64,000 nt of DNA from Pseudalgibacter alginicilyticus (GTDB lineage: Bacteria; Bacteroidota; Bacteroidia; Flavobacteriales; Flavobacteriaceae). The position numbers and the translations under genes are program-made. The stretch lies in the NCBI RefSeq assembly GCF_001310225.1, contig NZ_CP012898.1, forward strand, positions 1,116,001 to 1,180,000. Direction: 5' to 3'. The notes under the pieces are model-generated. The model had not been told where the DNA came from, did no database searches, and saw nothing but the letters and a program-made list of their open reading frames with translations. This document shows, one piece after another, positions 63,423 through 64,000 of the stretch (its first letter is position 1; each line of letters opens with the position of its first letter).

Positions 63423-64000
63423 TATGCTCTATTTATAATTATTTGACAAAATGTATCAATTTCGTATAATAAACGAAAAGAGGTTATGACTTTTACTCGG
63501 ATATAAAATTTAAGACCGCCTGTGGTTCATCAAGGGACAAAATAATATTATATGATTTGTGTTATTCTATTTTTCTTTGTAAACCCTTGTTAACATAAGC
63601 AATTTTTAAATGTAATGGGTTACCATCTTTATTTCGAACTCCATTTTTTAAATTAAAATTTTTCAGAGAACATTGAACTGAGTAACTTCATTTTGCCCTC
63701 AATATAAGATTCAACGAACTGAAAATAAATTATACATTTTTATTCAACCTAAATGTATGGAATATGTCTGAAAACCCTAACCCAATTATGGAAGCATTTA
63801 TCTTTCATTCGGATTGAGCTTCTCAATATGCTAGTAGCTATTTGTTTAGTGATATTAAATGAACCACCTCGAGGCAGAGCCATCGAAGTAGTTTGTTTTT
63901 TGATAATTTTCAATATACCTTTTTTATATTTCTTGGTATGAAGATGATGATATTCTATTAACTGTACTTTTACAGCCTTATAAGGATTTTCAAAATTATA
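63423..64000. other. Right-end region without a supported gene
   Basis: About 580 AT-rich bases. Short open frames exist but none has recognisable protein features. One GC-richer stretch (ACCACCTCGAGGCAGAGCC, 63861-63879) stands out without explanation. Confidence 0.45.

Noticed and set aside
63753-63941. 62-aa plus-strand frame at the right end
   Set aside because: No domain, no promoter and no conserved-looking sequence; treated as chance.
1-64000. CRISPR array
   Set aside because: No set of regularly spaced identical repeats with unique spacers was seen anywhere.

Overview
The window comes from a member of the Bacteroidota, most likely a marine flavobacterium. The evidence is two SusC/SusD pairs, a hybrid two-component system (HTCS) regulator, type IX secretion (T9SS) C-terminal tails, TAnnTTTG-type -7 elements, a BfmA/BtgA-type mobilization module and a low-GC sequence. 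No rRNA or complete tRNA gene is present, so the species cannot be named.

Region 1 (1-19162, all minus strand) is a polysaccharide utilization locus (PUL) for a uronic-acid-containing, probably sulfated glycan of the glycosaminoglycan type. It encodes a PL8 lyase plus the start of a second one at the window edge, a GH88 unsaturated glucuronyl hydrolase, an S1 sulfatase, a secreted discoidin-like binding protein, SusC, SusD, a DUF5017 surface lipoprotein and the HTCS. The expected flow is surface cleavage by PL8, import by SusCD, then GH88 and sulfatase trimming. A tandem direct repeat (consensus close to GGGnTAACTGTTC, 21-22 bp apart) lies at the same distance upstream of three separate genes here and is a good candidate HTCS operator.

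Region 2 (about 19.5-41.7 kb) is an accessory island. From the left it holds an SGNH esterase; a plus-strand series of single-gene units (HExxH metallopeptidase, PD-(D/E)XK protein, SMEK-type nuclease/STAND NTPase) separated by related intergenic sequences; a HEPN-like gene with two small relatives facing an XRE regulator; a mobilization module (MobA, MobB relaxase, MobC coupling protein, RadC-like, SSB, a palindrome-rich candidate oriT); and a tight AbiEi-AbiEii-STAND operon. The right side ends at a terminator and a 3' fragment of an initiator tRNA-fMet, followed by decayed DNA. A related terminator/tRNA-like stretch sits near 20.45 kb. No integrase gene is visible.

Region 3 (41781-63295, all minus) is a second PUL, probably for an acetylated, rhamnose-containing polysaccharide of the pectin type. 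It encodes an SSS symporter, an FAD oxidoreductase, SusC, SusD, a DNRLRE-like lipoprotein, a 955-aa lipoprotein of unknown activity, a beta-helix protein, a two-module esterase, a GH106 rhamnosidase and a CE7 esterase. A cluster of LacI-type operator sequences lies upstream of the symporter; the regulator itself is outside the window.

The most interesting material is the AbiE-STAND operon, the cassette-like defence units with their shared intergenic repeats, the HEPN gene cluster with its repeated domain, and the HTCS operator repeats.
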